Below are positions 42,832-52,400 of a stretch of DNA of 64,000 bases, piece by piece. This DNA is from UBA3478 sp038134285. GTDB taxonomy: Bacteria; Bacteroidota; Bacteroidia; Flavobacteriales; Flavobacteriaceae. The translations under genes were made by a program, and so were the position numbers. The notes beneath the pieces are model-generated. The model made no database searches, was not told the DNA's origin, and saw nothing but the letters and a program-made list of their open reading frames with translations. The DNA is taken from positions 124,001 to 188,000 of the forward strand of contig JAYPUW010000002.1 in the NCBI GenBank assembly GCA_038134285.1. Direction: 5' to 3'. How positions within the stretch are numbered: position 1 is the first letter of the stretch; each line of letters starts with the position of its first letter.

Positions 42832-45800
42832 ATGTTTTTAATATTTGACACTGAAACTACTGGGCTTCCGAAATCATACAAAGCCCCATTGAGCGACTCA
42901 GCGAATTGGCCTCGTATGGTTCAACTCGCCTGGCAGTTGCACGATGCGTCTGGAGCAGTGGTTGAACAACACGAATACCTCTTAAAACCAGAAGGATTCA
43001 CCATTCCATTTGAATCTGAACGCATTCATGGTATTTCTACTGCGTTGGCAGAAAAAGAGGGAATAGTCCTCGGTGAACTCTTAGATCTTTTTGAGGAAGC
43101 GCTTGCAAAAGCCACCTTCGTAGTTGGCCAGAACATCGACTTTGACATCAACATTATAGGTGCAGAGCTTTACAGAACGGGTAAACCCACAGCTCCATTA
43201 ACGGATAAGCCCGTTCTTGATACCTGTACCGAAACAACCGCCCAACTCTGTCAATTACCTGGCGGAAGAGGCGGGCGATTCAAACTACCCACCTTAACCG
43301 AATTGCACCAACACCTTTTTGGAGCAGGCTTCGACGAGGCACACAATGCCAGTGCAGATGTTGAGGCTACAGCACGCTGTTTCTTTGAACTAGTTCGGAT
43401 CGGATCATTCAACCTAGAACAGCTCGGGTTCACCCCAGCGCAAAAGGAATCCTTTCTTGAACTCCATCCTGGGCCAGTGCCAACCTATGGCTTTAGCCAC
43501 CGTAATTTAAAAGAAGCTTCAGAGGTACTGAAGCAACAAGAAACTCCGTTAGTACCTGCCACACCAACCAGTAAACAACAAGAAGCTGTAGCTGAATTCG
43601 CCTTTGCTCACCTACACGCACACTCACAATTCTCGATACTACAGGCAACAATGCGACCAGAGGCCCTTTTGCGCAAGGCAGTTGAAGAAAGAATGCAGGC
43701 AGTCGCGCTCACTGATAGTGGAAATATGATGGGTGCATTCAGTTTTGTAAATGCAGTGCAACAGCACAATAAAGCCCATCCTGAAGATCCAAAAAAAGGA
43801 ATTGTTGGATGTGAACTTCAGTTGGCAGAAGACCGACTAAACAAAAACGTAAAAGACAACGGCTACCAAGTCGTTTTGCTCGCTAAAAATAAAAAGGGAT
43901 ACCAAAACCTATCCAAGCTTACCTCAAAAGCTTATACTGAAGGTTTCTATTATGTACCTCGCATAGACAAAGCTTTACTCTTAAACCATGCTGAAGGACT
44001 TATTGTTTTATCAGGCGGATGGTCTGGAGAAGTAACCAATAAAATCTTCAGTCAGGGAGAACAACAAGCAGAAGAGGCCCTGATGTGGTTCAAAGAACAT
44101 TTTAAAGAAGACTTTTACGTCGAGATCATGAGGCATGGCCTTGAAGAAGAACGGGCCGTAAATGAGGTCTTAGTACGGCTCGCTAAAAAGCATCAAGTCA
44201 AATTAGTAGCCACTAACGATTGCTTTTTCGAGACGGCAGACGATCACGAGCTTCAAGATTTGCTGCTTTGCGTCAAAGAAGGAGAGCTAAAAGAAACTCC
44301 TGTAGGGCGCGGTCGCGGATTCAGAAACGGGCTGCCCAGCGATGCCTATCACTTTAAATCGTCTAAAGAAATGCGCAGTCTCTTTGCAGACCTGCCAGAG
44401 GCGCTATTAAACATAGCAGAAGTCATTGATAAGGTCGAGAACTACGAACTTGCTAGAGACGTTCTCTTACCACAATTTAATATTCCTGAAAAATTCATCG
44501 ATCCTCTTGACCAATTCGACTCAGAAAAGCGAGGTGAAAATGCCTATTTGAGGCATCTGACGTACGAGGGGGCTAAACGTCGCTATGACACCATAGATGA
44601 GGTGCTCAAAGAACGGATTGATTTTGAGCTTCAAACCATTAAAAACTCAGGCTACCCAGGATATTTCTTAATTGTAGAGGATTTTATTAGAGAGGCGCGC
44701 AAAATGGGGGTCTCAGTAGGGCCCGGAAGAGGATCAGCAGCAGGATCAGCCGTGGCCTATTGTTTGTGGATCACGAACATTGATCCAATCAAATACGATC
44801 TGCTTTTCGAGCGTTTCCTGAATCCGGATCGTGTTTCACTCCCTGATATTGATATTGACTTTGATGACGAAGGGCGCCAGCGCGTAATCGATTACGTCAT
44901 CAACAAGTACGGATCCAATCAAGTCGCTCAAATTATCACCTACGGAACCATGGCCGGAAAATCGGCCATTAGAGATACCGCTAGAGTACTTGATTTACCT
45001 CTACCAGAGGCAGATCGCTTAGCTAAGCTCTTACCAGATATGACCAAGCTTGCTACGATCTGGGATCTTGATGTTAAGGAACTAAATCAACAGTACCGAA
45101 GTGACGACGCCAAAAAGATTGCAGAGCTTCAAGAGCTTTCTAAGTCAAATGACGACCTAGGTAAGACACTGAAGATCGCCAAGCGTCTTGAAGGAACCAT
45201 CCGAAATACAGGCATACATGCCTGTGGTGTCATCATCACCCCTGATGATATTACTAATTTTGTGCCGGTAACCACCGCGAAAGATGCCGAGATGTGGGTC
45301 ACTCAATTCGATAACTCGGTGGTTGAAAGTGCAGGACTTCTTAAAATGGACTTCTTAGGCCTGAAAACCCTGACCCTTATAAAAGACACGGTGAAAATTG
45401 TAAAGGCGCGCTCAGGAGAGCTCTTAGATCCTGACCAGTTTCCGCTCGATGATGCACCTACCTATGAGTTGTTCCAACTCGGTGAAACTATTGGAATCTT
45501 CCAATACGAATCCCGAGGTATGCAGAAATACCTCAAAGATTTAAAACCGACCAGTTTTGACGATCTGATTGCCATGAATGCGCTCTATCGTCCTGGCCCT
45601 CTTGAATACATTCCGAGTTTCGTCAATCGAAAACACGGCAAAGAAGAGATCACCTACGATTTACCCGAGATGCAAGAATATCTCGAGTCGACTTATGGTA
45701 TTACCGTTTATCAAGAACAGGTGATGCTCTTATCTCAAAAACTTGCCGGATTCACCAAAGGTGAGGCAGATGTCTTGCGCAAGGCGATGGGTAAAAAGAA

Positions 45801-47163
45801 AAAGGACCTCATTGATCAACTCAAACCCAAATTTATCAACGGGGGTATCGAAAAGGGGCATCCGAAAGAAATCCTTGAAAAAATCTATACCGATTGGGAG
45901 GCCTTTGCAAGCTACGCGTTCAACAAAAGCCACTCGACCTGTTACGCCTATATTGCCTATCAAACCGCCTACCTCAAAACCCATTACCCTGCCGAATACA
46001 TGGCCGCAGTGCTGTCAAATAACATGAACAATCTAGATCAGGTAACCGTGTTCATGGAAGAGGCTAAACGAATGGGGATTGCCGTTCTTGGTCCAGATAT
46101 TAACGAGTCGTATTACAAGTTTTCGGTGAATAAAGAAAGTGCCATCCGATTTGGTATGGGAGCCATAAAAGGGGTCGGACGAAGTGCCGTTGAGGCTATA
46201 GTTGAAGAACGCAAAGAAAACGGCCCTTATACGTCTGTCTTCGAATGCGCCAAACGCGTGGATCTCAGGGCAGCCAACAAAAAAGCCTTTGAGAATCTTG
46301 CCATCGCTGGAGCCTTCGACTCCTTTGGGCCCATGCGCAGTCAATACTTTCAGTTTGGTTCAGACGAAACGAATTACCTCGAAAAGATTTTACGCTCGGC
46401 AGCACGACTCAAAGAAAGCGAACAAGCAGCACAGGTCAGCCTCTTTGAAGACGACCCCTCTGCACAGGTCTGTGAGCCTGAAATACCTACTTGCGAACCA
46501 TGGCCGACCATGGAATTACTGCGTAAAGAAAAAGAGGTCGTAGGCATTTACCTGAGTGGCCATCCTCTAGATGATTTCAAGCGCGAACTGCAACTGTTTA
46601 CCAAAGCTGAAGTTGCAGCCCTTTCATCGGATCTTGAACCCTATATCGGACGTGAAATCACCTTAGGCGGAGTCGTTACGGAAAACGAAGATCGACTTTC
46701 ACGCAACGGGAAGCGATGGGGTACATTCACCCTTGAAGACTACAGCGGAGCGCATATCTTTAGGGTTTTCAGTGAAGAATACCTCAAATACGAGCACTTC
46801 TTTAGACCTGGGAACTTTTTATTCATCCGCCTATCCATACGCGAAGGCTATATGAATCGTGACACAGGAACCACCTCTGAGCCTCGTCTACAATTCAATG
46901 ACGTCAAATTGCTGCAAGACATCATGGAGCAGCAATCCAAACGCCTTACACTGCATTTGAAGGCTGCGGACATTAACCAAGATCAAATCGATAAGATCGA
47001 CAAGGTCTTAAAGGCTTATAAGGGTAAAAAGCCCATAAGCTTCACACTACACGATGAAGATCTTAACCTTCAATTAAAGAGTAGAAAAAACCAGATCACC
47101 ATCTGCAACGAACTACTAGAACAACTTGATAACGAAAACATTCATTACACGGTGAATGCCTAA
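42832..47163 (+). CDS. dnaE: Replicative DNA polymerase III alpha fused to a 3'-5' exonuclease
   Basis: Main replicative polymerase with built-in proofreading, 1443 residues. Residues 1-190 are a DnaQ-like DEDDh exonuclease: FDTETTG (4-10), NIDFDIN (about 105-111) and HNASADVEAT (about 164-173). A PHP domain with an intact AHLHAHSQFS starts near 262, followed by the palm with PDIDIDFDDEGRQRVIDYV (about 674-692) and LKMDFLGL, then HhH and OB domains (GREITLGGVVTEN, about 1275-1287). The N-terminal exonuclease fusion is established for Bacteroidota DnaE. It is transcribed alone; trxA follows after 51 bases. Confidence 0.97.
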   Translation: MFLIFDTETTGLPKSYKAPLSDSANWPRMVQLAWQLHDASGAVVEQHEYLLKPEGFTIPFESERIHGISTALAEKEGIVLGELLDLFEEALAKATFVVGQNIDFDINIIGAELYRTGKPTAPLTDKPVLDTCTETTAQLCQLPGGRGGRFKLPTLTELHQHLFGAGFDEAHNASADVEATARCFFELVRIGSFNLEQLGFTPAQKESFLELHPGPVPTYGFSHRNLKEASEVLKQQETPLVPATPTSKQQEAVAEFAFAHLHAHSQFSILQATMRPEALLRKAVEERMQAVALTDSGNMMGAFSFVNAVQQHNKAHPEDPKKGIVGCELQLAEDRLNKNVKDNGYQVVLLAKNKKGYQNLSKLTSKAYTEGFYYVPRIDKALLLNHAEGLIVLSGGWSGEVTNKIFSQGEQQAEEALMWFKEHFKEDFYVEIMRHGLEEERAVNEVLVRLAKKHQVKLVATNDCFFETADDHELQDLLLCVKEGELKETPVGRGRGFRNGLPSDAYHFKSSKEMRSLFADLPEALLNIAEVIDKVENYELARDVLLPQFNIPEKFIDPLDQFDSEKRGENAYLRHLTYEGAKRRYDTIDEVLKERIDFELQTIKNSGYPGYFLIVEDFIREARKMGVSVGPGRGSAAGSAVAYCLWITNIDPIKYDLLFERFLNPDRVSLPDIDIDFDDEGRQRVIDYVINKYGSNQVAQIITYGTMAGKSAIRDTARVLDLPLPEADRLAKLLPDMTKLATIWDLDVKELNQQYRSDDAKKIAELQELSKSNDDLGKTLKIAKRLEGTIRNTGIHACGVIITPDDITNFVPVTTAKDAEMWVTQFDNSVVESAGLLKMDFLGLKTLTLIKDTVKIVKARSGELLDPDQFPLDDAPTYELFQLGETIGIFQYESRGMQKYLKDLKPTSFDDLIAMNALYRPGPLEYIPSFVNRKHGKEEITYDLPEMQEYLESTYGITVYQEQVMLLSQKLAGFTKGEADVLRKAMGKKKKDLIDQLKPKFINGGIEKGHPKEILEKIYTDWEAFASYAFNKSHSTCYAYIAYQTAYLKTHYPAEYMAAVLSNNMNNLDQVTVFMEEAKRMGIAVLGPDINESYYKFSVNKESAIRFGMGAIKGVGRSAVEAIVEERKENGPYTSVFECAKRVDLRAANKKAFENLAIAGAFDSFGPMRSQYFQFGSDETNYLEKILRSAARLKESEQAAQVSLFEDDPSAQVCEPEIPTCEPWPTMELLRKEKEVVGIYLSGHPLDDFKRELQLFTKAEVAALSSDLEPYIGREITLGGVVTENEDRLSRNGKRWGTFTLEDYSGAHIFRVFSEEYLKYEHFFRPGNFLFIRLSIREGYMNRDTGTTSEPRLQFNDVKLLQDIMEQQSKRLTLHLKAADINQDQIDKIDKVLKAYKGKKPISFTLHDEDLNLQLKSRKNQITICNELLEQLDNENIHYTVNA

Positions 47164-47184
47164 CATTTAAGCTGCATAATTGCA

Positions 47185-47192
47185 TAACTTTG
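47185..47192 (+). promoter_or_regulatory. Promoter -7 element of trxA, TAACTTTG
   Basis: Perfect TAnnTTTG, 22 bases before the trxA ATG and just after the dnaE stop. No clean -33 TTG. Confidence 0.5.
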
Positions 47193-47214
47193 CACGATAA
47201 ACAATTTTAGTATT

Positions 47215-47532
47215 ATGGCAATAGAAATAACTGACGCAACATTTGAAGAAGTCGTACTAAAATCAGACAAGCCTGTAGTGGTAGATTTTTGGGCTGCATG
47301 GTGTGGTCCTTGTCGTATGGTAGGTCCGATCATCGATGAGCTTGCACAAGACTATAAAGGAAAAGCTGTCGTAGGTAAAGTGGACGTAGATAACCACCAA
47401 CAGTTCGCTGCGAAATACGGCGTACGAAACATCCCTACCGTTCTCGTTTTTAAGGACGGAGAGATCGTAAATCGCCAAGTAGGAGTAGCTGCCAAAAATG
47501 TCTACGCAGATGCAATTGAGGCTGCGATGTAA
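47215..47532 (+). CDS. trxA: Thioredoxin
   Basis: General dithiol reductase. The 105 residues have the classical WAAWCGPCRMVGP active site (Cys at about 31 and 34), the conserved Asp in VVVDFWA, KVDVDNHQQFAAKYGVRNIPT with the cis-proline, and the GxxxK-type C-terminal helix. Length and motifs are fully standard. It stands alone, with its own -7 element, between dnaE and tRNA-Asp. It contrasts with the CxxC-less thioredoxin-like protein at 6559. Confidence 0.97.
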   Translation: MAIEITDATFEEVVLKSDKPVVVDFWAAWCGPCRMVGPIIDELAQDYKGKAVVGKVDVDNHQQFAAKYGVRNIPTVLVFKDGEIVNRQVGVAAKNVYADAIEAAM

Positions 47533-47567
47533 ACCCTATAGATAAGGGGCGATCTTTTTAAACTTTT

Positions 47568-47600
47568 TTTGGTGATAGGAACCATAATAGTTTATATTTG
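47568..47600 (+). promoter_or_regulatory. Promoter of tRNA-Asp
   Basis: TTTG (47568-47571), 21 bases, then TATATTTG (47593-47600): a good Bacteroidota -33/-7 pair, 36 bases before the mature tRNA. Confidence 0.7.
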
Positions 47601-47636
47601 CCCCCGCTTAAGCCTCATATAAGGCTATGAAGCTAA

Positions 47637-47710
47637 GGTCTGGTAGTTCAGTTGGTTAGAATACCTGCCTGTCACGCAGGGGGTCGCGGGTTCGAGTCCC
47701 GTCCAGACCG
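47637..47710 (+). tRNA. tRNA-Asp (anticodon GTC)
   Basis: A 74-base cloverleaf: acceptor stem GGTCTGG/CCAGACC, anticodon arm CCTGC-CTGTCAC-GCAGG with GTC, T-arm CGCGGGTTCGAGTCCCG, discriminator G. CCA is not encoded; a CAT follows. A terminator comes 13 bases later. Confidence 0.97.
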
Positions 47711-47915
47711 CATCAAAAGAAAGAAAACCGGCTCACAAAAGTGAGCCGGTTTTTTGCATTTATAGCCTGAATGAAGCCAACGATTTCAATGAAGGATAGA
47801 AGCGCAATAAACAATCGCAGCGTCTAGCTGCGGTAAGTTTTTTTTCTTTTGATGTGTTGGTCCCCCACTTGGGCCGCTTAACCGAAAGGTTAAGCAATCC
47901 CGTTCCGTTATCACC
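47711..47915. other. Possible decayed coding remnant flanking tRNA-Asp
   Basis: This intergenic stretch has two antiparallel open frames with no start: one on the plus strand leaving the tRNA and running to a TAG at 47797-47799, the other on the minus strand from 47915 to a TAA at 47760. CATCAAAAGAAA (47711-47722) recurs as its exact reverse complement at 47843-47854. The plus-strand frame passes through SEPVFCIYSLNEANDF, loosely like the first strand of GIY-YIG endonucleases, which in my recollection often adjoin tRNA genes in Bacteroidota. A hairpin GCTTAACC-GAAA-GGTTAAGC lies at 47876-47895. This is a weak call. Confidence 0.25.
47724..47755 (+). terminator. Terminator after tRNA-Asp
   Basis: AAAACCGGCTCAC (47724-47736) pairs perfectly with GTGAGCCGGTTTT around AAAA, then more T. 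It ends the tRNA-Asp transcript. Confidence 0.85.
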
Positions 47916-47920
47916 AAACA

Positions 47921-47952
47921 AAAAAGCCCGAACCAATCGATCCGGGCTTTTT
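47921..47952. terminator. Terminator of the SusCD operon (bidirectional)
   Basis: AAAAAGCCCG (47921-47930) pairs perfectly with CGGGCTTTTT (47943-47952), 12-base loop. It lies 20 bases after the susD stop on the minus strand; the symmetric A/T flanks mean it could work both ways. Confidence 0.75.
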
Positions 47953-47971
47953 CTATTCTAGAAACAGAATC

Positions 47972-49471
47972 TTAGTTCTGCTCGTTAATTAACGGGTTGT
48001 AAAGAATCTCCGCCTCAGGAATCTCTAAGGTGATCAAATTATCATTATGCGACAATTGTCTGCCTGGGAAATCCAAGTGGTTAGCAGGAAGGGTAACCGT
48101 TCCCTTGCGACGCTTAAGTGCGAAGTAAGACTTTCCTTCTCCCCAAAGCTCAATACGTGTTTGAAGATAAATCTCATCCAATAACTCAGACTGAGAAAGT
48201 GCATCTACGTAAGAAGAATTGTCTACCCTTAAATCCAATAACTTTTTTAATGAGCTTTGAGCCGCAGATAAATCTCCTAACTCTGCCGACGCTTCAGCAT
48301 GAAGTAGCCAAAATTCTGAAATTCGCATATAATGAATATCTGAAGTAAAGCCACTTGATGGTCCACCAAATCTTCTGAATTCAGGTGCTGCACCTTCACG
48401 GTAAAACTTACGAATTGGTGCAAACGGACCATTACGAGTAAAAATTGTATATCCAAACTGACCTCTTCTAGCATCACTTGGATCCATGGCATTATACAAG
48501 TCTGAATTGATAATCTTTGGATCTCCAACACCAGCGTAGCTATAGCTATAATAATCTACGTGACCCCAGAAAGAAAGAAGGTTCATACCGTTATCAGTGG
48601 TGATGTCAGTTCCCCACATAATGCCTGGATGACTGTTCACGGCATTAAAACCTGCGATTATTTCATCTCTATCCATAATAGGATATTTACCTGATAATAC
48701 AATCGCCTCTGTGGTTTCCTTTACTTTTGACCACTTGTTTTGGGCAGCATATACATAAGCAAGTACTCCGCGCGCCACATCAGCATTAATTTCAAATTTT
48801 GCCGAACGTTGAAAATTTGCAAGATAAGAAACTGCATCAGTCAGATCCTTCTCCATCAAATTATAAATTTCACCTAGCGAGCTCTTCCCAACATTTTCCG
48901 TAGAGGATGTGTAAATTGGTAACACCAGTTTATCTCGTAAATGAATATCATCTACATAGAGATGAACTAAATTGAAGTATGCCCATGCTCTAGCTGCTTT
49001 GGCCTGACCCATTAGAGCTTTTGCACCATCTGTTTCAGGAACAGCATCTGAGCCTCCCTGGCCATCGATAACCAAGTTCGCAAGGTTTACTACACGATAA
49101 AGAAATCTCCATGGAATATAATTTTCTATGGATACAAAATCAGCTCCTACAGTAAGTTCTGAATTCCATCTCCACCATCCGTAGCGTTTTGCCCCTAAAA
49201 TCATGTCTCCTGAGAGCATGTCCATATTCATATCATTACTTTTCACTCCAAAATCAGAATGACGAGAAGAACCTCCTACTCCAGAAGAATAGAATGTTGT
49301 ATAAATACCACCTACTGTTGCATTACCAATTTCGGTATTCACTTTGCTCACCTCTCCAAGTTCATCGGATGAGATCAACGAGCCTCTTGGAACTTCTTCC
49401 AAGAACTCTTCAGAACACGAAAAAAGGAAAACAGTAACAGCTGCAAATAATATACTTTTAAATGTTTTCAT
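47972..49471 (-). CDS. SusD/RagB family nutrient-binding outer-membrane lipoprotein
   Basis: Surface lipoprotein that forms the lid over its SusC-type transporter. The 499 residues start with a lipoprotein signal: hydrophobic 5-17, then FSCSEEFLEE with the lipid-bearing Cys at 19. The all-helical SusD fold with TPR-like helices is suggested by AKAARAWAYFNLVHLYVDD (about 157-175) and the C-terminal MRISEFWLLHAEASAELGD (about 395-413), a SusD family hallmark. It lies 4 bases after susC. No glycoside hydrolase or sulfatase flanks the pair, so the substrate (glycan or peptide) is open. Confidence 0.92.
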   Translation of the reverse strand: MKTFKSILFAAVTVFLFSCSEEFLEEVPRGSLISSDELGEVSKVNTEIGNATVGGIYTTFYSSGVGGSSRHSDFGVKSNDMNMDMLSGDMILGAKRYGWWRWNSELTVGADFVSIENYIPWRFLYRVVNLANLVIDGQGGSDAVPETDGAKALMGQAKAARAWAYFNLVHLYVDDIHLRDKLVLPIYTSSTENVGKSSLGEIYNLMEKDLTDAVSYLANFQRSAKFEINADVARGVLAYVYAAQNKWSKVKETTEAIVLSGKYPIMDRDEIIAGFNAVNSHPGIMWGTDITTDNGMNLLSFWGHVDYYSYSYAGVGDPKIINSDLYNAMDPSDARRGQFGYTIFTRNGPFAPIRKFYREGAAPEFRRFGGPSSGFTSDIHYMRISEFWLLHAEASAELGDLSAAQSSLKKLLDLRVDNSSYVDALSQSELLDEIYLQTRIELWGEGKSYFALKRRKGTVTLPANHLDFPGRQLSHNDNLITLEIPEAEILYNPLINEQN

Positions 49472-49475
49472 TGTG

Positions 49476-52400
49476 TTATAGATTTAAGTTTATACCCAAA
49501 GTGATTGTAGAAAGCGGGTTGTATTTGTAATAGTCCGAGTTACCAGTCTGAGAAGTGGTAGGGTTCAAACCTTTTCTGGCTGAGGTAACAAATAAATTAT
49601 CACCGGTCACAAATATATCGGCCTTTTTGAAACCAACTTTGTTAATAAAATCAGAAGGTAGATTGTACCCAAGACGAATATTATTAAGCGCAATATAATC
49701 ACCCTTAATTAAGAATCGAGTAGATGAACCGTTTTGATTTATTTGAAGATTTGTGTCATAGAGGGGGACATCAGTAATGTCGCCATTTTTTTGCCAACGA
49801 TCACGAATATCAATATGGAATGCGTTATTTCCTGGGTTGGAATTACTCATCAATAATTGATAACCGTTATCGAAAATATACCCTCCTAAAGAATAGTTAA
49901 AAAGCATAGTCAGGTTGAAGTTCTTATGGCTTCCCTTTAATCTAAAGGCTCCACGTAAATCTGGTATAAATTGTTTATCAACAAATCTCCTAGTTGCGTC
50001 ATTGTATACATCAGTTTTTGTTTCTGAAATAGCTGCTGTAGGATTATCCAGTAAATACTGTGTAAGAGACTGAACTATTTCATCGCCAGTAGTGAACTCA
50101 CCATCAAAGTCATTATCAACGAAGTTCATATACCATTGAGCTTTTCCAGTTTTTGGATCCACCCCTGCAGACTCCCTTAGATAATACTCATATCTGGATC
50201 TACCAACTTCCCATCCAAAATTCCCATCAACTTGAAATTTTTGTTCAAACCCAGTAGATGGATCTAGTGGTAATGCGTTGAAGTTTTCCGCGAATGATTC
50301 CCCAATAAGACCAATAGAAAGTGATGATTCTCTGGTATTTATAAGATTGAAATCAATATCAAATTCAATACCTGAAGTACTTAGGCTTCCATCATTAACA
50401 TCTAATAAGGCGTATCCTGCAGATGGACCTACTCTTCTTGAAAAGAACATGTCGTTAATAGTTTTTTGGTAGTAACCTATTTCACCGTCAATCAATCCTG
50501 AGAATAGTCCGAATTCAAGACCCAAGTCAAGCATGTCCGCGCGTTCCCATGTAAGATCCTTATTTCCTTTTGTATCAAAAGAAAGCGAAACCTTATCATT
50601 TAAGTTTTGGATAGAGAAAAGGTCATAGCCAGGATAGAAACCGTTTCCGCGTGCTTCTCCAATGCTTCCGTAACTACCTCTTAATTTCAAATAATCTACA
50701 CCATTCACGTTAAAGAAGGCTTCATCACTGATTACATAAGAGAGACCTAATGCATAGAAATCACCCCACTTTTCATTTACGAATCGTGAAGATCCATCAC
50801 GATTAAAACTAGCAGTCAAGAAGTAACGATCTTTCAATCCTAGGTTCATGTTACCGACATAGCTCTCTAAAGAGTAGGCTGTTGTGTTTGAGCCTGGGTT
50901 GAATGGAAGTACAACTGCATTATCTAACTCTAGACCGTCAGGACGGACTAGGTTATTCATTTGAGCAGCCATAAAATTATTCTCATATTTCTGAGACAAA
51001 TGATTTACAAACATGTCCATTGTAAAATCATCCCAATCCTTTTCAAAGCGCAAACCGGTGCGGATAGAATAGTTTACAGTTTGCGACTTAGACTTATAAA
51101 TACTTCCTCCGGCTCCTTTAGAAGGGCTGTAAAAAGGTTCGTTCAAATTGTCATAGTTCGACATGGTGTATTGAACTGCTGTATTGTTCTCAAAGGTTAA
51201 TCCTTTAAAAAGGTTAACACGTAATTCCTGGTTAAAATTAATGGCATGTGCCTTGGTTCTATTAACATCTAAAAAGGAGTCAGCTACTCCATTAGTTAAG
51301 GGACCAAATCCTCTTTGAAGTCCATAATCGTATAGGTATCCTCCATAAATGGGATCTTCAATTTTTTTGCCATCATCACCTCTTAAGAACAAGGGATAAA
51401 TAGGAGGTAAGTTATTAACCCACCAGAACTGGCTGCTAGAGTTACTTACATTACCTGCATTATTCGTAATGTCGTAATTGTAAGCCAAAGTGTTTGAAAT
51501 TTCTATTGACTTTCCAAACTTTTGGTTAGATCTCATTCTAGCATTTATACGCTTGTAATCTGAATTAATAGCATAGGACTGATCATCAATGTAACCAAAT
51601 GATGAATAAACCGAAGATCTGTCTGATGAATTTGAAATACCTACAAAAACTTCTTGGCGGCTAGCATCTTGGAAAGCATATTCATTCCAATTCTCAGGCG
51701 TATACCTTCTAGAGTAATACCCCCAATCCGGTTTTGTAGTTGTTCCTGCAGGAGATTTGGCCCACATGTTATACATAGGGTCAATACCTGCTGGGCCAAA
51801 AATTCTTTCATTTGCATAAATGGTTGCATTTGCGTAATCGTCTGTGCTTACATCACCCGAATCAATTAATTGACGACCTCTTTGATATAGACCATCCCAA
51901 GTGATATTCATATACTCCTCAGGCGAAGAAATTCGGTCATACCTCGGCATACCCTCATAGTTGGTACCCGATTTAATCGTAACATCAATTTTATCACCTA
52001 AGTCAGACCCTTTTTTGGTCGTGATAACAATTACCCCACTTGCACCTTGAGAACCGTAAAGGGCAGTTGCCGAAGCGTCCTTTAGCACCGTTACTGAAGC
52101 TATATCGTTAGGGTTAATGTCGTTTAATGATCCTTGGAAGGGTGCATCATCTACAATATAAAGGGGATCGGCATTTCCATTAATAGAACCAAAACCACGG
52201 ATTCGAACTGTCGAGCTAGATCCAGGAAGTCCAGATGTTCTTATAACGTTTACCCCAGCTGCCTCTCCTGCAAGTGCCTGCGAAACGTTAGTGAAGGATT
52301 TTTGACTTATGTTTTCCCCAGTTACAACCTTGGCAGCACCCGCGAATGACTTCTTTGATTCACGTCCAAATCCGGTTACAACCACCTCGTCAAGCTGGTT

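Noticed and set aside
37798..47163. Possibility that the two dnaE genes are a recent tandem duplication or assembly artefact
   Set aside because: The proteins differ in length, domains and motif details, and three unrelated genes lie between them.
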